Translations under genes and position numbers: made by a program | The notes under the pieces: generated by a model | What the model saw: the letters and a program-made list of their open reading frames with translations, nothing else | Database searches by the model: none | What the model was told of the DNA's origin: nothing | Shown here: one piece after another, positions 10,270 through 20,820 of the stretch | How positions within the stretch are numbered: the stretch's first letter is position 1 | Layout: each line of letters begins with the position of its first letter | NCBI GenBank assembly: GCA_016271365.2 | Contig: CM057451.1 | Location: 365,263,501-365,327,500, forward strand | From: Neoceratodus forsteri | Taxonomy: Eukaryota; Chordata; Ceratodontiformes; Ceratodontidae | Direction of reading: 5' to 3' | Length of the DNA: 64,000 nt

Positions 10270-10577
10270 AATATAGATTGGGTGGTCTGTTTCTGCTGGC
10301 ACATTTGTATGTTCGTATGAGCTGGCAGGCTGCTTCCCTCTCCTGGGGGTGATGGGGGTGGGTTGTTGCCCTCCAGTAGTTCCGTCCCCACCAGGTGGAG
10401 GTCCCATGGGATAGCATTCGGCGGAGGGGGTGGCAAGGACAGGAGGATGGAAGGGGCTGAACTGGTGCCACAGTGTGTGTGCATGCCTCCATACGCACAT
10501 ACAGCCATATGCTGGGGCCTCGGGTGGGGAAAGTGGACAACCTACAAAGAAAACCCATAAAAAAATCTATATAAAAG
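10270..10577 (+). other. 3' part of the composite insertion, A-rich at its end
   Basis: 308 bp that are G-rich at 10340-10460, with a short A-rich tail (about 10545-10577) next to the target duplication 10578-10591. It could be the 3' part of SINE-640 copy a after CR1-c and the TIR element landed in it. The sequence match to the other SINE bodies is weak. Overlapping minus-strand frames here (10112-10558) have no recognisable motif. Confidence 0.4.
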
Positions 10578-10591
10578 AAATCTATGGCCCT

Positions 10592-11443
10592 TAGAAACTA
10601 TGAAAACATTTAATTATCTTGGCATTGTGCTTCACTAGGCTCTTACTATTCAAGATCACATTAACAAAGAACAGAATAGAATTAAATATCAAACTTGTCT
10701 ACTTGCCAAAAAAGCCTCACTAAATCTGCTGTCACCAGGAGTTCAGAACCTGCTCACATGACACGCGAGTACTAGGCTGACCAGAAGCTCCAACAGTCAA
10801 ATCTTTAGCAAACCTAGATGCCGCACTGCATTGGCACAATGTGCATTCTCCTACCGTGCACCCCACTGGATCAACGCTCTACCACATGCAGTCTCCGGAG
10901 TGGCAACTATTGGTGCCTTCAAGCGTAAGCTGCATCAGCACCTCATTGCCGAGGACAACTGTGACTGCTTCATCTAACATTTGGTGCATACAAGCAAAGT
11001 CTTCATCAGCATCTCATTATCAAGGACACCTGTTTGCATCTGCTTACCCCCCTCCCATAGTAATCACCTGCTACACTTAGACGCACCTCTTGACCCAGGG
11101 GGCACCTCCCAACCTCAGCACTTCACTGATCCCCACCCCTGCCTACCCCACCCCACATCTCATGGCACACCCATCCCTCCCTCCCCCATTCCTCCACTAT
11201 GTCACCTTAGTCTACTACCTTCTCTGTGTCTATCTTCTCCAGGGTGTTCGAACTCACGGACGCAGGCACACATTGTACAACGCCTCAGCAGTGTCTACTT
11301 GTGTGAACCTTTCTGTAACTTACTGTACCATCTCTGTAAATTTATAAATTGTTGTTCTCTGCTATTTTCTGTTCAACTGACATGGAACCTACAAAAGAGG
11401 ATCCACTCACAGGTGTTTTCCAAGAACTCAATAAATAAAATAA
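10592..11443 (+). pseudogene. L2/Rex1-like LINE, C-terminal segment and 3' UTR
   Basis: This continues the LINE interrupted at 8472: the first residues read MKTFNYLGIVLH, the RT-thumb YLG motif, followed by QNRIKYQTCLLAKKASL. A later piece (about 10850-10955) reads WINALPHAVSGV and GAFKRKLHQHL, like the WNxLP..FKxxLKxHL ending of CR1-superfamily ORF2 proteins. The element closes with an AATAAAATAAAATAAAA tail at about 11428-11450, a simple-repeat tail usual for this group. Confidence 0.7.
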
Positions 11444-11450
11444 AATAAAA

Positions 11451-11950
11451 AGTAACTCAAGAAGTAAATGGAAAACCTGGATTTCTGTATAGAAAGCAGT
11501 CAAATTTGACAGTTGATGTAAGAAAAGTACTAGCCAGATGGGTTTTACTTCCAGCACAAGAATATAATTTAGTCTTTTTTGCAATTTGTCTGATAGTATT
11601 CTATCAAAAAATAAAAAAATGTTTAATAATATATGTCAATTTGTAACCAGATTGCCAAAGCGAACTCACCCTTGAGGCTTATATTACTAATCTGACACAT
11701 CTTTGTCACTAAGGATCTATCAAAATACAGCAAATTTTGTTCAAAAAGTACTGACAATAAATACACCAAGTGTACTCAGAAGTAAGTTATGCTTGTCTGA
11801 TAAAATCACTACAAAATTCATCAGTCAAGCAGTATGCAGAAAAGTTCACCAGAACCAAAACTGCAGAACGTTCATTCACTACTTATGGTTCCATGATACT
11901 AAATCTGCTAATTCATCAGGGTGTAGGCCCTTTTGCAAAACGCTCAGTTT
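11451..11950. other. Unassigned AT-rich sequence
   Basis: About 500 bp with no repeat relationship I can see and no convincing coding region. Short open frames here have no domain signature. Confidence 0.4.
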
Positions 11951-11954
11951 TTAA

Positions 11955-12586
11955 AGGAAAGCTGTGCAAAACACTGTTGCCAATTCCCAGGGCTGTAGAA
12001 ACACCCATTTAGCACTACCTGTATGTGGTCACAAGCCTCCAGCTAACCTTTCATCATTAATTTGCCCCGTTTCTGTGCTCCTGAGCTCTGTGCTGAAGCT
12101 ACTATATGGACACTGCCACCGCACCAGAAGACCAAGTGTGCACTCTGTTCAGCAGTTTCCTTTCTGCGCTCTGCTGGAATGCTCGTCCGTAACGAGCTGG
12201 GCACATTTTTATGGAGGAAAATAACCTTGTGTGGCACGCACTACTCATTTAAGTGAATGTTTAGAAGTAAGCCCCATTGAAAATGGAGCATGGTAACCTG
12301 TTTAATTATTTAGTTGAAAGTTGAAGTTCTGAGTTCGGACATGTGCATTAGCAGACGAACGTTCCAGCGGAGCGCAGGAAGGAAACTGCTGAACAGAGTG
12401 CACACTCGGTCTTCCGGTGCAGTGGCAGTGTCCATATGGCAGATTCAGTGCAGAGCTCAGGAGCACAGAAACGGGGCAAATTAATGATGAAAGGTTAGCT
12501 GGAGGCTTGTGACCACATACAGGTAGTGCTAAATGGGTGTTTCTGCAGCCCTGGGAATTGGCAACAGTGTTTTGCACAGCTTTCCT
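11955..12586. mobile_element. 632-bp foldback element flanked by TTAA
   Basis: Two inverted arms of about 245 bp (11955-12198 and 12343-12586) surround a loop of about 145 bp. The ends read AGGAAAGCTGTGCAAAAC and its complement, directly bordered by TTAA at 11951-11954 and 12587-12590. A TTAA duplication is typical of piggyBac and Kolobok DNA transposons. There is no transposase, so it is a non-autonomous palindromic derivative. Similar short open frames on the two strands (11964-12224 and 12302-12577) are only the two arms read in opposite directions. Confidence 0.8.
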
Positions 12587-12590
12587 TTAA

Positions 12591-12736
12591 ATTCAGCCCA
12601 TGTGACAAACTGTGGGCAAATGCCTTATGCTGTTATAACCACAAGTAAGGTGGAGTGGTTGTTGTAAATACTTTATGTACATATGAATATTGTCTGTTTT
12701 TGCTTGCAAATGTATTTTAATTTTTTTTGTACTTGG
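12591..12736. other. Short unassigned spacer
   Basis: 146 bp between the foldback element and a CR1 3' terminus. Nothing recognisable. Confidence 0.4.
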
Positions 12737-12779
12737 GCAGACTGGATGGGCCTTGCGGTCCTTATCTGCCATCAACTTA
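12737..12779 (+). repeat. CR1 3'-terminal fragment, plus strand
   Basis: GGGCAGACTGGATGGGCC followed by GGTCCTTATCTGCCATCAA is the last ~40 bp of the local CR1 family. It lies tail to tail with the 3' end of CR1-B (from 12780 on the minus strand), forming a short inverted repeat. Confidence 0.75.
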
Positions 12780-13708
12780 ACATAGAAACATAGAATTTGA
12801 CGGCAGATAAGGACCGCTTGGCCCACCTAGTCTGCCCATTTCCCTACCTAAGAGATAAGCTGCAGGTACTAGTTAACCAACAGCCTACTTCCTCCTACCG
12901 CCCCCCTAGAATTGCCTTATGCCTGTCCCATGCATTCTTGAATTCCCCCACTGTTTTTGACTCTACGACCTCCTCAGGAAGGCTGTTCCATGTATCCACA
13001 ATGCTCTCCATGAAGAAATACTGCCTCACATTACCTCTGAGCTGTCCCCACTCTATCTTCAAATTGTGCCCTCTTGTTTTTGCACATCTCTTTTTCTTAA
13101 AGATGCTACCCTCTTGGACTTTGTTGATTCCCTTGAGGTATTTGAAAGTTTCTATCATGTCCCCCCTCTCCCTCCTTTCCTCGAGGCTATACATGTTTAG
13201 TTCCTTTAGTCTTTCTTCATATGTCTTCTGATGCAGACCCTGCATCATTTTGGTTGTCCTCCTCTGGACAGCCTCCACCCTGTCTATGTCTTTGCAGAGA
13301 TGGGGTCTCCAGAACTGTACACAGTACTCCAGATGTGGTCTTACCAACTGTCTGTACACAGGGCCAACAACTTCTTGTTTTCTACTGGTGATGTCTCTCC
13401 CTATGCATCCCAGTATCCCCCCAGCCCTCCTTACTGCCTTCTCACATTGCTGGCCCACCTTTAGGTCATCTGATATGACTACCCCCAGGTCCCTTTCCAT
13501 TTTGTTGTTGTCAGTATCTCACCCCCCATTGTGTACTCTTCCCCTGGGTTTTTGTTTCCTAGGTGCATTACTTTGCACTTCTTTGCATTGAATCTAAGCT
13601 GCCATACATTTGACCATTCCTCCAACCTTGCCAAGTCCCTTTTCATCCTTTCCACCCCACCTTGTGTATCAACCCTGTTGCAGATCTTTGTGTTATCTGC
13701 AAAGAGAC
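12780..13708 (-). pseudogene. CR1-B, 3' half (RT thumb, C-terminus, 3' UTR)
   Basis: Minus-strand CR1. From 13708 downward: CLFADNTKICNRV (the FADD box, with Asp changed to Asn), [16 protein letters not shown], then, after a frameshift near 13490, [76 protein letters not shown] and WNSLPEEVV. It ends with the conserved 3' tail at 12780. It is the direct continuation of 16396-17766; the two halves were separated by insertion of CR1-C exactly between the GLEGK and CLFAD codons. Confidence 0.88.
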
Positions 13709-14783
13709 ATAGAAACATAGAAACATAGATTTTGACGGCAGATAAGGACCGCTTAGCCCACCCAGTCTGCTCATTTCCCTACCTATTGGATAAGCTGCAG
13801 ATCCTAGTTAACCAGCAGCCTACTTCTTCCTACCCCCACCCCCTGAATTGCCTTATGACTGTCCCATGCATGCTTGAATTCCACCACTGTTTTTGACTCC
13901 ACAACCTCCTCCGGAAGGCCATTCCATGCATCCACAACCCTCTCTGTGAAAAAATACTTCCTTAAATTACCTCTGAGCCGCCCCTTCTATCTTCAAATTG
14001 TGCCCCCTTGTTCTTGCACACCTCTTTTTTTGAAAGATGCTACCCTCTTGGACTTTGTTGATTCCCCTGAGATACTTGAAAGTTTCTATCATGTCCCCCC
14101 TCTCTCTCCTTTCCTCGAGGCTATACATATTCAGCTCCTTAAGTCTCTCTTAATATGTCTTCCGGTGCAGGCCCTGCACCATTTTAGTTGCCCTCCTCTG
14201 GACAGCCTCCATCCTGTCTATATCCTTGCGAGATTGGGTCTCAGAACTGCCGCGAGTACTCCAGATGGGGTCTCACCAACTGTCTGTACAGAGGGATAAT
14301 AACTTCCTGTTTTCTGCTGGTGATGCCTCTCCCTATGCATCCCAGTATCCCCAGTCCTCCTTGCTGCCCTCACATTGCTTTCCCACCTTTGGGTCATCTG
14401 ATATGACTACCCCAGGTCCCTTCCATTTTTGTTGTTGTTAGTATCTCACCCCCATTGTGTACTCTTCCCTGGGTTTTGTTTCCCAGGTGCATTACTTTGC
14501 ACTTCTTAGCATTGAATCTAAGCTGCCATACATTTGACCATTCCTCTAACCTTGCCAAGTCCTTCTCATCCTTTCCACCCTCACCTTGTGCATCAACTCT
14601 GTTGCAGATCTTTGTGTCATCTGCAAAGAGACATACTTTTCCTTCAGTCCCTCTGCAATGTCGCTTATAAAGACATTAAGAGAGGACCGGTTCTAATACT
14701 GAACCCTGGTACCCACTAGTAACCCCCCTTTCTTCAAGTGGACTCCATTTACTATTACTCTCTGTCCTTCTCCAGCCAATTCT

Positions 14784-15495
14784 TTACCAGGCTGTCATCT
14801 TGGGACCCACTCCCAGGCTGGCTAACTTGTATATTAATCTTTTGTGTGGGACTGTGTCAAATGCCTTGCTAAAGTCTAGGTAGGCCATGTCCACAGCCCC
14901 TCCCTGATCTACTACTTTGGTCACCCAGTCAAAGAAATCTATCAGATTTGTCTGGCATGACCTTCCCGCTGTGAATCCATGCTGCCTTGGGTCCTGAGCC
15001 CCTCTGGCCTCTAGATACTTAACAATTCTTTCCTTCAGAAGTGATTCCATCATTTTCCCTACCACTGAGGTTAAACTAACAGGTCTGTAGTTTTCTGCTT
15101 CTGCCTTGCTCCCACTTTTGTGAAGGGGAATCACATCTGCCCTTCTCCAGTCCTCGGGTACCACCCCATCCTCCCATGATTTGTTAAAGAGGGTAGTCAG
15201 TGGTGTCACTAGTTCTACCCTTAGTTCTTTAGAATTCTGGGATGAATCCATCAGGCCCCATTGCTTTGTCCACCTTCAGTTTTAAGAGTTCTTTCATAAC
15301 CCTTTCTTCTGTAAATGGGCTGGTATCAACTTCTGTATCCAGAGTGTTTCTACTGTTTGTTTTAGATACCTCCTCCACTTCCTTTGTAAATACTGAGCAA
15401 AATATTTGTTTAGTATCTCTGCCTTTCACAGTCACCTCTGCCCACCCTCCTTCCTCTTTATTAAGCCTCACTAGCCCTCCTTGGTCTTCCTTCAC
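14784..15495 (-). pseudogene. CR1-C reverse transcriptase N-terminal half
   Basis: Two frames overlapping at about 15230-15250 encode the start of the CR1 RT. The upstream frame has [33 protein letters not shown]. The downstream frame has [69 protein letters not shown] and [14 protein letters not shown] (motif A with its catalytic Asp intact). The FADD box follows near 14615 after more frameshifts. The family polymerises cDNA at nicked target sites. Confidence 0.88.
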
Positions 15496-15600
15496 TCCCT
15501 GATGTACCTATAAAAGGTTTTATCCCTTCTTAACAGAGTTGGCTATCTTTCCTTGGTTTGGGCCTTTGCTGTTCTGACTGCCTTCCCAGCTTCCTTTGCT

Positions 15601-16393
15601 TTAACTGATACAGTTCCCTGTCCTGCTCCTTCTGTGATTCCTTGTACTTCCTGAATGCTCTCTTTTCTCTTGAACCTTCACTGCCACTTCCTTTGAGAAC
15701 CATAGTGGTTTCTTACATCGTTTCATTTTGTTAATTTGCTTCACACAAAGGCTTGTTACCTCTGTGATTGCAGTTTTTATTATTCCCCATTGTTCTTCCA
15801 CCCATCCTTCCTGCCCATTTGCTAGTGCATTCCTTAGGCACTCACCCATTTTGGCAAAGTCAGCCCTCCTAAAGTCCAGTACTTTTGCCTTTGTATGGCT
15901 TGACTCTATTGCTGTGTTTATTGTGAACCATACTGTTTGATGGTAGCAAGTTCCCAGATGGCTACCCACTTCTACATCTGTGATCCTCTCTTCATCTCCA
16001 TTTGAGAGAACCAGGTCTAAGATTGCTCCCTTTCGAGTGGGCTCCAATACTAGTTGTCTAAGGCATGCCCTTGGGGCATCTAGAATAACCCCACTCTTTG
16101 AAGTGGCTGCTGCAACTGCATTTCAGTTAACATCTGGCATATTCAGATCACCCATCAGCAATATCCCCCTTTTCTGCCATTCTAAGTATTCTTTCTATCA
16201 TTTCTTGTCCATTTCCTCCCCTGAGAAGGGTCTGTACTCTAACCCTGTGGGATTGTGGTGCCATGCTGCGGTCTCAAATTTACCCACAGTGCTTCTTCTC
16301 CTCCTTGTTTTCCCTTTTGTTCTGTTGCCTTGATTCCTTCCCTTATGTAAAGAGCTACTCCTCCTCCTCTTTTACCCTCCCTGTCCCTCCTGT
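15601..16393 (-). pseudogene. CR1-C endonuclease end and linker
   Basis: APE-type endonuclease C-terminal part of CR1 ORF2. In the 16047-15601 frame it reads GAILDLVLSNGDEERITDVEVGSHLG, then DHRT changed to YHQT (the SDH-type catalytic motif is degenerate), then KVLDFRRADFAKMGECLRNAL and the basic linker (KPLWFSKEV). The part above 16050 is in other frames (LLMGDL-like near 16150). The start is truncated. Confidence 0.85.
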
Positions 16394-16395
16394 AG

Positions 16396-17766
16396 ATAGT
16401 TTCCCTTCCAGTCCCTCTGCAATGTCACTTATAAAGACATTAAAAAGGACTGGCCCCAGTACTGAACCCTGCAGCACTCCACTAGTAACCCTCCTTTCTT
16501 CACTGTGGACTCCATTTACTATTACCCGCTGTGTCCTGTTGTCCAACCAGTGTTTTACCCAGGCTACCACCCTGGGACCCACTCCCAGGCTGGCTAATTT
16601 GTTTATTAATCTTTTGTATGGGACTGTGTCAAATGCCTTGCTAAAGTCTAAGTAGACCATGTCCACAGCCCCTCCCTGGTCTACTGCTTTGGTCATGCAG
16701 TCAAAGAAATCAATTAGATTTGTCTGACATGACCTTCCCACTGTGAATCCATGCTGCCTTAGGTCCTGTGCCCCACTGGCCTCTAGATACTCAACAATTC
16801 TTTCATTCAGAAGTGATTCCATCATTTTCCCTACCACTGAGGTCAAACTGACAGGTCTGCAGTTTCCTGCCTCTGTCTTGCTCCCACTTTTGTGTGGGGT
16901 GAATCCCATCAGACCCCATTGCTTTATCCACCTTCAGTTTTAAGAGTTCTTTCAGAACCCTTTCTTCTGTGAAAGGACTAATATCAACCCCCCTATCCAG
17001 AGTGCTTCTATTGACTGGATTAGGTATTTCCCCCTGCTTTTCCATTGTGAATACTGAGCAGAAGTATTCGTTCAGTATCCCTGATTTTTCACTGTTGCTC
17101 TCTGCCCAACCACCTTCCTCTTTGTTCAGCCTCAGTATCCCTGCCTTAGTCTTTCTTTGCTCCCTAATGTACCTATGAAAGGTTTTATCCTCCTTCTTAA
17201 CCAAGTTGGCTATCTTTTCCTCAGTTTGGGCCTTTGCTATTCTGACTGTCTTACCCGCTTCCTTCTGCTTTAACTGGTACAGTTCTCTGTCCTGCTTCTT
17301 CTGTGTTTCCTTATACTTCCTGAATGCTATCTTTTTCCCCTTACCTTCACTGCCACTTCTTTTGAGAACCACAGTGTTTTTTTCTTTTGTTTTGATTTGT
17401 TTATTTGCTTCACACAAAGGCTTGTTGCCTCTATGATGGCTGTTTTGATGTTTCCCCATTGTTGTTCTACCCCACCTTCTTGCCTGTTTGCTAGAGCTTT
17501 TCTGAGGCACTCTCCCGTTTTGACAAAATCAGCCCTCCTGAAGTCAAGTACCTTCACTTTTGTGTGGCTTGACTATACAGCTAAGTTTATCGTGAACCAC
17601 ACTGTTTGGTGGTCGCTTGTTCCCAGATGGCTACCCACTTCAAGATCAGAGATCCTCTCTCCATCCCCATTTGAGAGTACCAGGTCTAAGATTGCTCTTT
17701 CCCGAGTGGGTTCCAAAACTAGCTGTCTGAGGCATGCCCCCTGTAGGGCATCGAGAACTTCTATGC
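16396..17766 (-). pseudogene. CR1-B, 5' half (endonuclease end, linker, RT start)
   Basis: Minus-strand CR1, truncated at 17766 within the endonuclease (LDALQGACLRQL, LEPTRERAILDLVLSNG). It continues as DFRRADFVKTGECLRKAL, linker [45 protein letters not shown], then in a new frame [73 protein letters not shown], where CR1-C interrupts it. About 70 bp near 16900 (the PDG..DWRRADVIPL stretch) are deleted, since GSDGIHP is followed directly by [10 protein letters not shown] in another frame. Confidence 0.88.
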
Positions 17767-17888
17767 TTCTATATTTCTACTTAGTATTGCATTTTGTATT
17801 GTAACTTGTATAGTCTTCCTTCTGTTGTAACCCTTATCCCCAGGCATGGCTGAAAATGGATACTTCTTATTCAATCCACCTTCCTAGT
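17767..17888. other. Short unassigned spacer
   Basis: About 120 bp of AT-rich sequence between the truncated 5' end of CR1-B and a foldback element. Nothing recognised. Confidence 0.4.
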
Positions 17889-18228
17889 AAATAGAAATGT
17901 GGTGAAGTCTCAATTTGCTGGTGAAGTTGCCACAAAGTGGCAAAAATTCACATTCTTGGAGCTTCGCAAAGTTTTTCCAGACCGCAGCAACTTCAACTTT
18001 GCCCGAATCATGAAGTTTTCACCATAAAGTGTGAAGTTCTTGGCATGAAATACAGAATTCCACCACAAAGTGCGGAATTTTGCCCACAAAATTTGGCACT
18101 TCATGGGTGAAATTCTGCACTTTATGGTGAAACTTCACACCTTGCAGATCAATCCATGCTCTGCGAATTGTGCAAAATTCATGGATTAATTCACAGAGTG
18201 AATTTTGCTGACTTCACCCATCTCTACT
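17889..18228. mobile_element. Small palindromic MITE-like element
   Basis: About 340 bp with inverted ends (TAGAAATG.GGTGAAGTC on the left, GACTTCACCCATCTCTA on the right) and an internal inverted pair around TTCACCATAAAGTG (about 18018) and CACTTTATGGTGAA (about 18117). It contains many GAAGTT/AACTTC words and no reading frame of note. It is likely a non-autonomous DNA transposon; the superfamily is not determined. Confidence 0.55.
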
Positions 18229-18556
18229 ACTAAAATAGAAATATAAATAAATAATGGATAATAAAGGATGTAATTCAAAATGTGTCAGGCTGTGTGGTAA
18301 TTTTATATCTTAATAAAAGTATTTTCATTTCCTGAAGGAATTGTGCCTCTGCTGCTTTGAGAGGTTGGTGTGTGCTTTACTTTTTGTGGTGGTATGTGAT
18401 TTATTTAGTAAGATGCACCACTGTCCTAGTGCTAGCTCCTTTTAGTGTCTATTCTAAAATAGAAATAAATTTAAAAGGCCAGGCACCCCCATGTGTCTAG
18501 GCTGGGTTATATTGTGGTAGTGTTGTCATTGGAGTACTTGTCTTACAACATAGAAA
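18229..18556. other. Unassigned AT-rich spacer
   Basis: About 330 bp between the palindromic element and the DIRS element. No repeat or coding signal seen. Confidence 0.4.
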
Positions 18557-18785
18557 TGAAAATACGTACCTACCGTAATTCTTGATTTTCTTAGATGAAG
18601 ACTCCACCACTCATTCACACTAATGGGACTATGCCAGAGAAACTAGGACCCAGCGAGAGCCAAATATCTTCAGGAGGGCTGATGCCTAGGTATTGCTGTG
18701 AGGAAGCAGCATCGCAAGCTCAGCTCAAACTGTATAGGCTACCTTGGTGTCAACCCTCCAGCCACCTCAGTATCTTTTTTACCGA
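18557..18785. repeat. DIRS-1 left inverted terminal repeat
   Basis: CCACCACTCATTCACACTAA, AGGACCCAGCGAGAGCC, ATCTTCAGGAGGGC and GGCTACCTTGG.GT.AACCCTCCA appear here and as the reverse complement at 24868-25060. The outermost 45 bp (TACCTACCGTAATTCTTGA) instead pair with the internal complementary region at 18985. Confidence 0.8.
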
Positions 18786-18979
18786 GGAGGTGCAGCATAA
18801 ACTAACTTAGGGAAACTAACCTATGTCGGACATAAGATAGTCCAAATGTCCCGTGTAAGAAGGGTCAAGTCAACAGAGTCTTCACAGCCCAACAACGAGG
18901 GGGTGAAGACCAAAAACAGGATAAGCGAGCTCGGGGGATGAAGAGTGGGCATCTGAATGAGTGGTGGAGACTTCGTTCA

Positions 18980-19075
18980 AGAAGATCAAGAATTACGGTA
19001 GGTACATAATTTTCATATCTTCCTGGACATAAAGTCTTCACCACTCATTCACACTAATGGGTGAGTACCGAGCTA
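18980..19075. repeat. DIRS-1 internal complementary region
   Basis: Its left half (TCAAGAATTACGGTAGGTAC, 18986) is complementary to the outermost left end (18567-18590). Its right half (CTTCCTGGACATAAAGTC, 19020) is complementary to the outermost right end (about 25048-25066). A fused copy of both element ends is the hallmark that lets DIRS cDNA close into a circle. Confidence 0.8.
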
Positions 19076-19099
19076 AAATAATCCCCCAAGACGGGCGGC

Positions 19100-20144
19100 A
19101 GGAATGAGGAGCTCACTTAGGACAGAAGTCCATTAAGGATTGTCCTGCCAAAAGACTGATGCTGCCTGGCATAGACATTCAAAACGTAGTGCTTCATGAA
19201 AGTCTGCACAGAGCTCCAAGTGTCCACATTGCAGATGTCCGCAATGGATGCATTCCAGATTTCTGCCAGAGATGCCACAACTGCTCTGGTAGAATGCGCG
19301 TAGACTCTGTCTTCCAGCTTAATCTGTGCCATGGAGTAGCACTGGCGAAGGCATGTCACTAGCCATGCAGAAATGCATCTGATAGCAACAGGCTGACCCA
19401 GCTGAGCTGTGCTGAAGGAGACAAATAGTTGTTTTGACGTGTGGATTTCTTTAGTTCTGTCTAAATAGAACCGCAAAGCTCTCTTCACATCCAGAGAATG
19501 CAGGGTACACTCTCCTTCATTCTGGAAGTTTGCAAAGTAGGTTGGAAGGACCAAGCGCTGATTCAGGTGGAATTCTGAGACAACCTTGGGGAGAAACTTG
19601 GGTGGGTCCTAAGAACTACCTTATCTTTGTGAAATACAGTACACAGAGGGTCTGTGACCAAGGCATGTATTTCAGACACTCTGCAAGCAGAGGTAATGGC
19701 TACAAGGAAGGCGGTCTTCAAAGTCAAAAACATCAGCTCACAAGTAGCCAAGGGCTCAAAAGATTTACGGGTGAGCATGTCTAGCACAAGATTAATGTCC
19801 CAGATGGCTACCGGTCATCTGACTGGTGGCCTAGTATGCAGTATGCCCTTAAGAAACCTCTTGACTACAGGTAGCTGAACCAGAGACACGGAGTGTACAG
19901 GCTCATGGTACACTGAGATCCCACAAAGGTGACCCTTCAAGGTTGAATATTGCAGGCCTGTGTTACAGAGATCTAGAAGATACTCTAGGACTTTGTTTGG
20001 CGGGCAGGAAAAAGGATTCCAGGAGGATTTTGCGCACCAGACGGAGAACCACTTCCACTTAGCCATGTATGTTTTTTGAGTAGCTGGCTTGCATACAGCT
20101 AACAGAATATCTGAGATCCTACGTGAAACATTAAACCTGTTCAC
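19100..20144 (-). pseudogene. DIRS-1 tyrosine recombinase, nearly intact
   Basis: This enzyme integrates DIRS cDNA by phage-integrase-type strand exchange. The N-terminal part (20144-19815) has TQKTYMAKWKWFSVWC and STLKGHLCGISVYH. The catalytic core contains the first arginine in SACRVSEIHAL (about 19680), the HxxR box HSTRAVVA (about 19290) and the nucleophile tyrosine in TFMKHYVLN (about 19190). Defects are one in-frame TGA at 19815-19817, between the N-terminal domain and the core, and a one-base deletion near 19605 (RTHP). All catalytic residues are present, so this is the best preserved of the three DIRS recombinases in the window. Confidence 0.85.
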
Positions 20145-20184
20145 CTCTATCTCTTCAGGAGCCAGGCTTGGAGGTAGAGGGACT

Positions 20185-20820
20185 TCAGGTTGGATGGTCC
20201 ACTGAGCCCTGAGTCAGCAGGTTCGTATGAAGTGGAAGTTGTCCCGGAGAAGTTTCCGATAATCTGTTGATTAATGGAAACCCGATCTGGCAAGGCCAGA
20301 ATGGGGCTATGATGATCATTCTGCCCCCCTGCACCTCCAGCTTGAGCAGCACCCTCTGAACTAGAGGAAGAGGAGGAAATGTATTCAGAAAGCATCTTGT
20401 CCACTGCAGTCTGAATGCATCCTGACAAAAAATGCCAGGTTCTGGATTTCTGGAGCAAAAGAGAGGCAGTTTTGCGTTGAGTGGGGATGCAAAGAGGTCC
20501 AGGTTTGCAGTTCCCCACTCTTTGAAGAGGGATTGCATGATGTTTGTGTCAAAAGACCATTCGTGAGGGTCTGTCTCCGTTCTGCTGAGATGGTCTGGCA
20601 GATAGTTCTGCACTCCCAGCAGGTAGACCACCTGGATCAGTGCTTTGTGCTCCAGGCACCACTCCCACACTCTCATCGCTTCCCTGCATAAGGGGTAAAA
20701 GTGTGTGCTGCCCTGCTTGTTGATGTAGTACATCACTGCTTTGTTGTCTGTTTGAAGGAGAATGATCTTGCAACAGAGTATGTCCTTCAAGGCTCGGACT
20801 GCATACAGCATGGCTCTCAT
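20185..20820 (-). pseudogene. DIRS-1 RNase H domain
   Basis: RNase H in DIRS elements removes template RNA during cDNA synthesis. The 212-codon frame shows ALKDILCCKIILLQTDNKAVMYYINKQG (the TDN aspartate), the REAMRVWEWC helix, and YLPDHLSR, the usual terminal LADxLSR motif changed to LPDHLSR. Then follows WGTANLDLFAS, the connection to the recombinase half. An upstream portion lies in other frames. There is no methyltransferase domain of the kind seen in some DIRS elements between RNase H and recombinase. Confidence 0.83.

Larger units (their letters stand above)
13709..16395 (-). mobile_element. CR1-C: CR1 LINE nested in CR1-B
   Basis: A 2.7-kb minus-strand CR1 of the same family as its host. 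It runs from within the endonuclease ([21 protein letters not shown], near 16390) to the 3' tail at 13709 (GACGGCAGATAAGGACC on the plus strand, preceded by repeated CATAGAAA). It covers endonuclease end, linker, reverse transcriptase, C-terminal region and 3' UTR. It is 5'-truncated, as usual for target-primed reverse transcription. Several frameshifts inactivate it. Confidence 0.9.

Noticed and set aside
10112..10558. Overlapping open frames of 86-148 codons on the minus strand
   Set aside because: No motif, three frames equally open in GC-rich sequence, and they span the boundary of the TIR element.
11964..12577. Conserved protein encoded on both strands
   Set aside because: Both frames are the inverted arms of one foldback element, so the similarity is structural.
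13709..17766. Internal tandem duplication within one CR1
   Set aside because: The upstream copy resumes exactly at the matching codon at 13708 after a complete CR1 3' tail, so a nested insertion explains it better.
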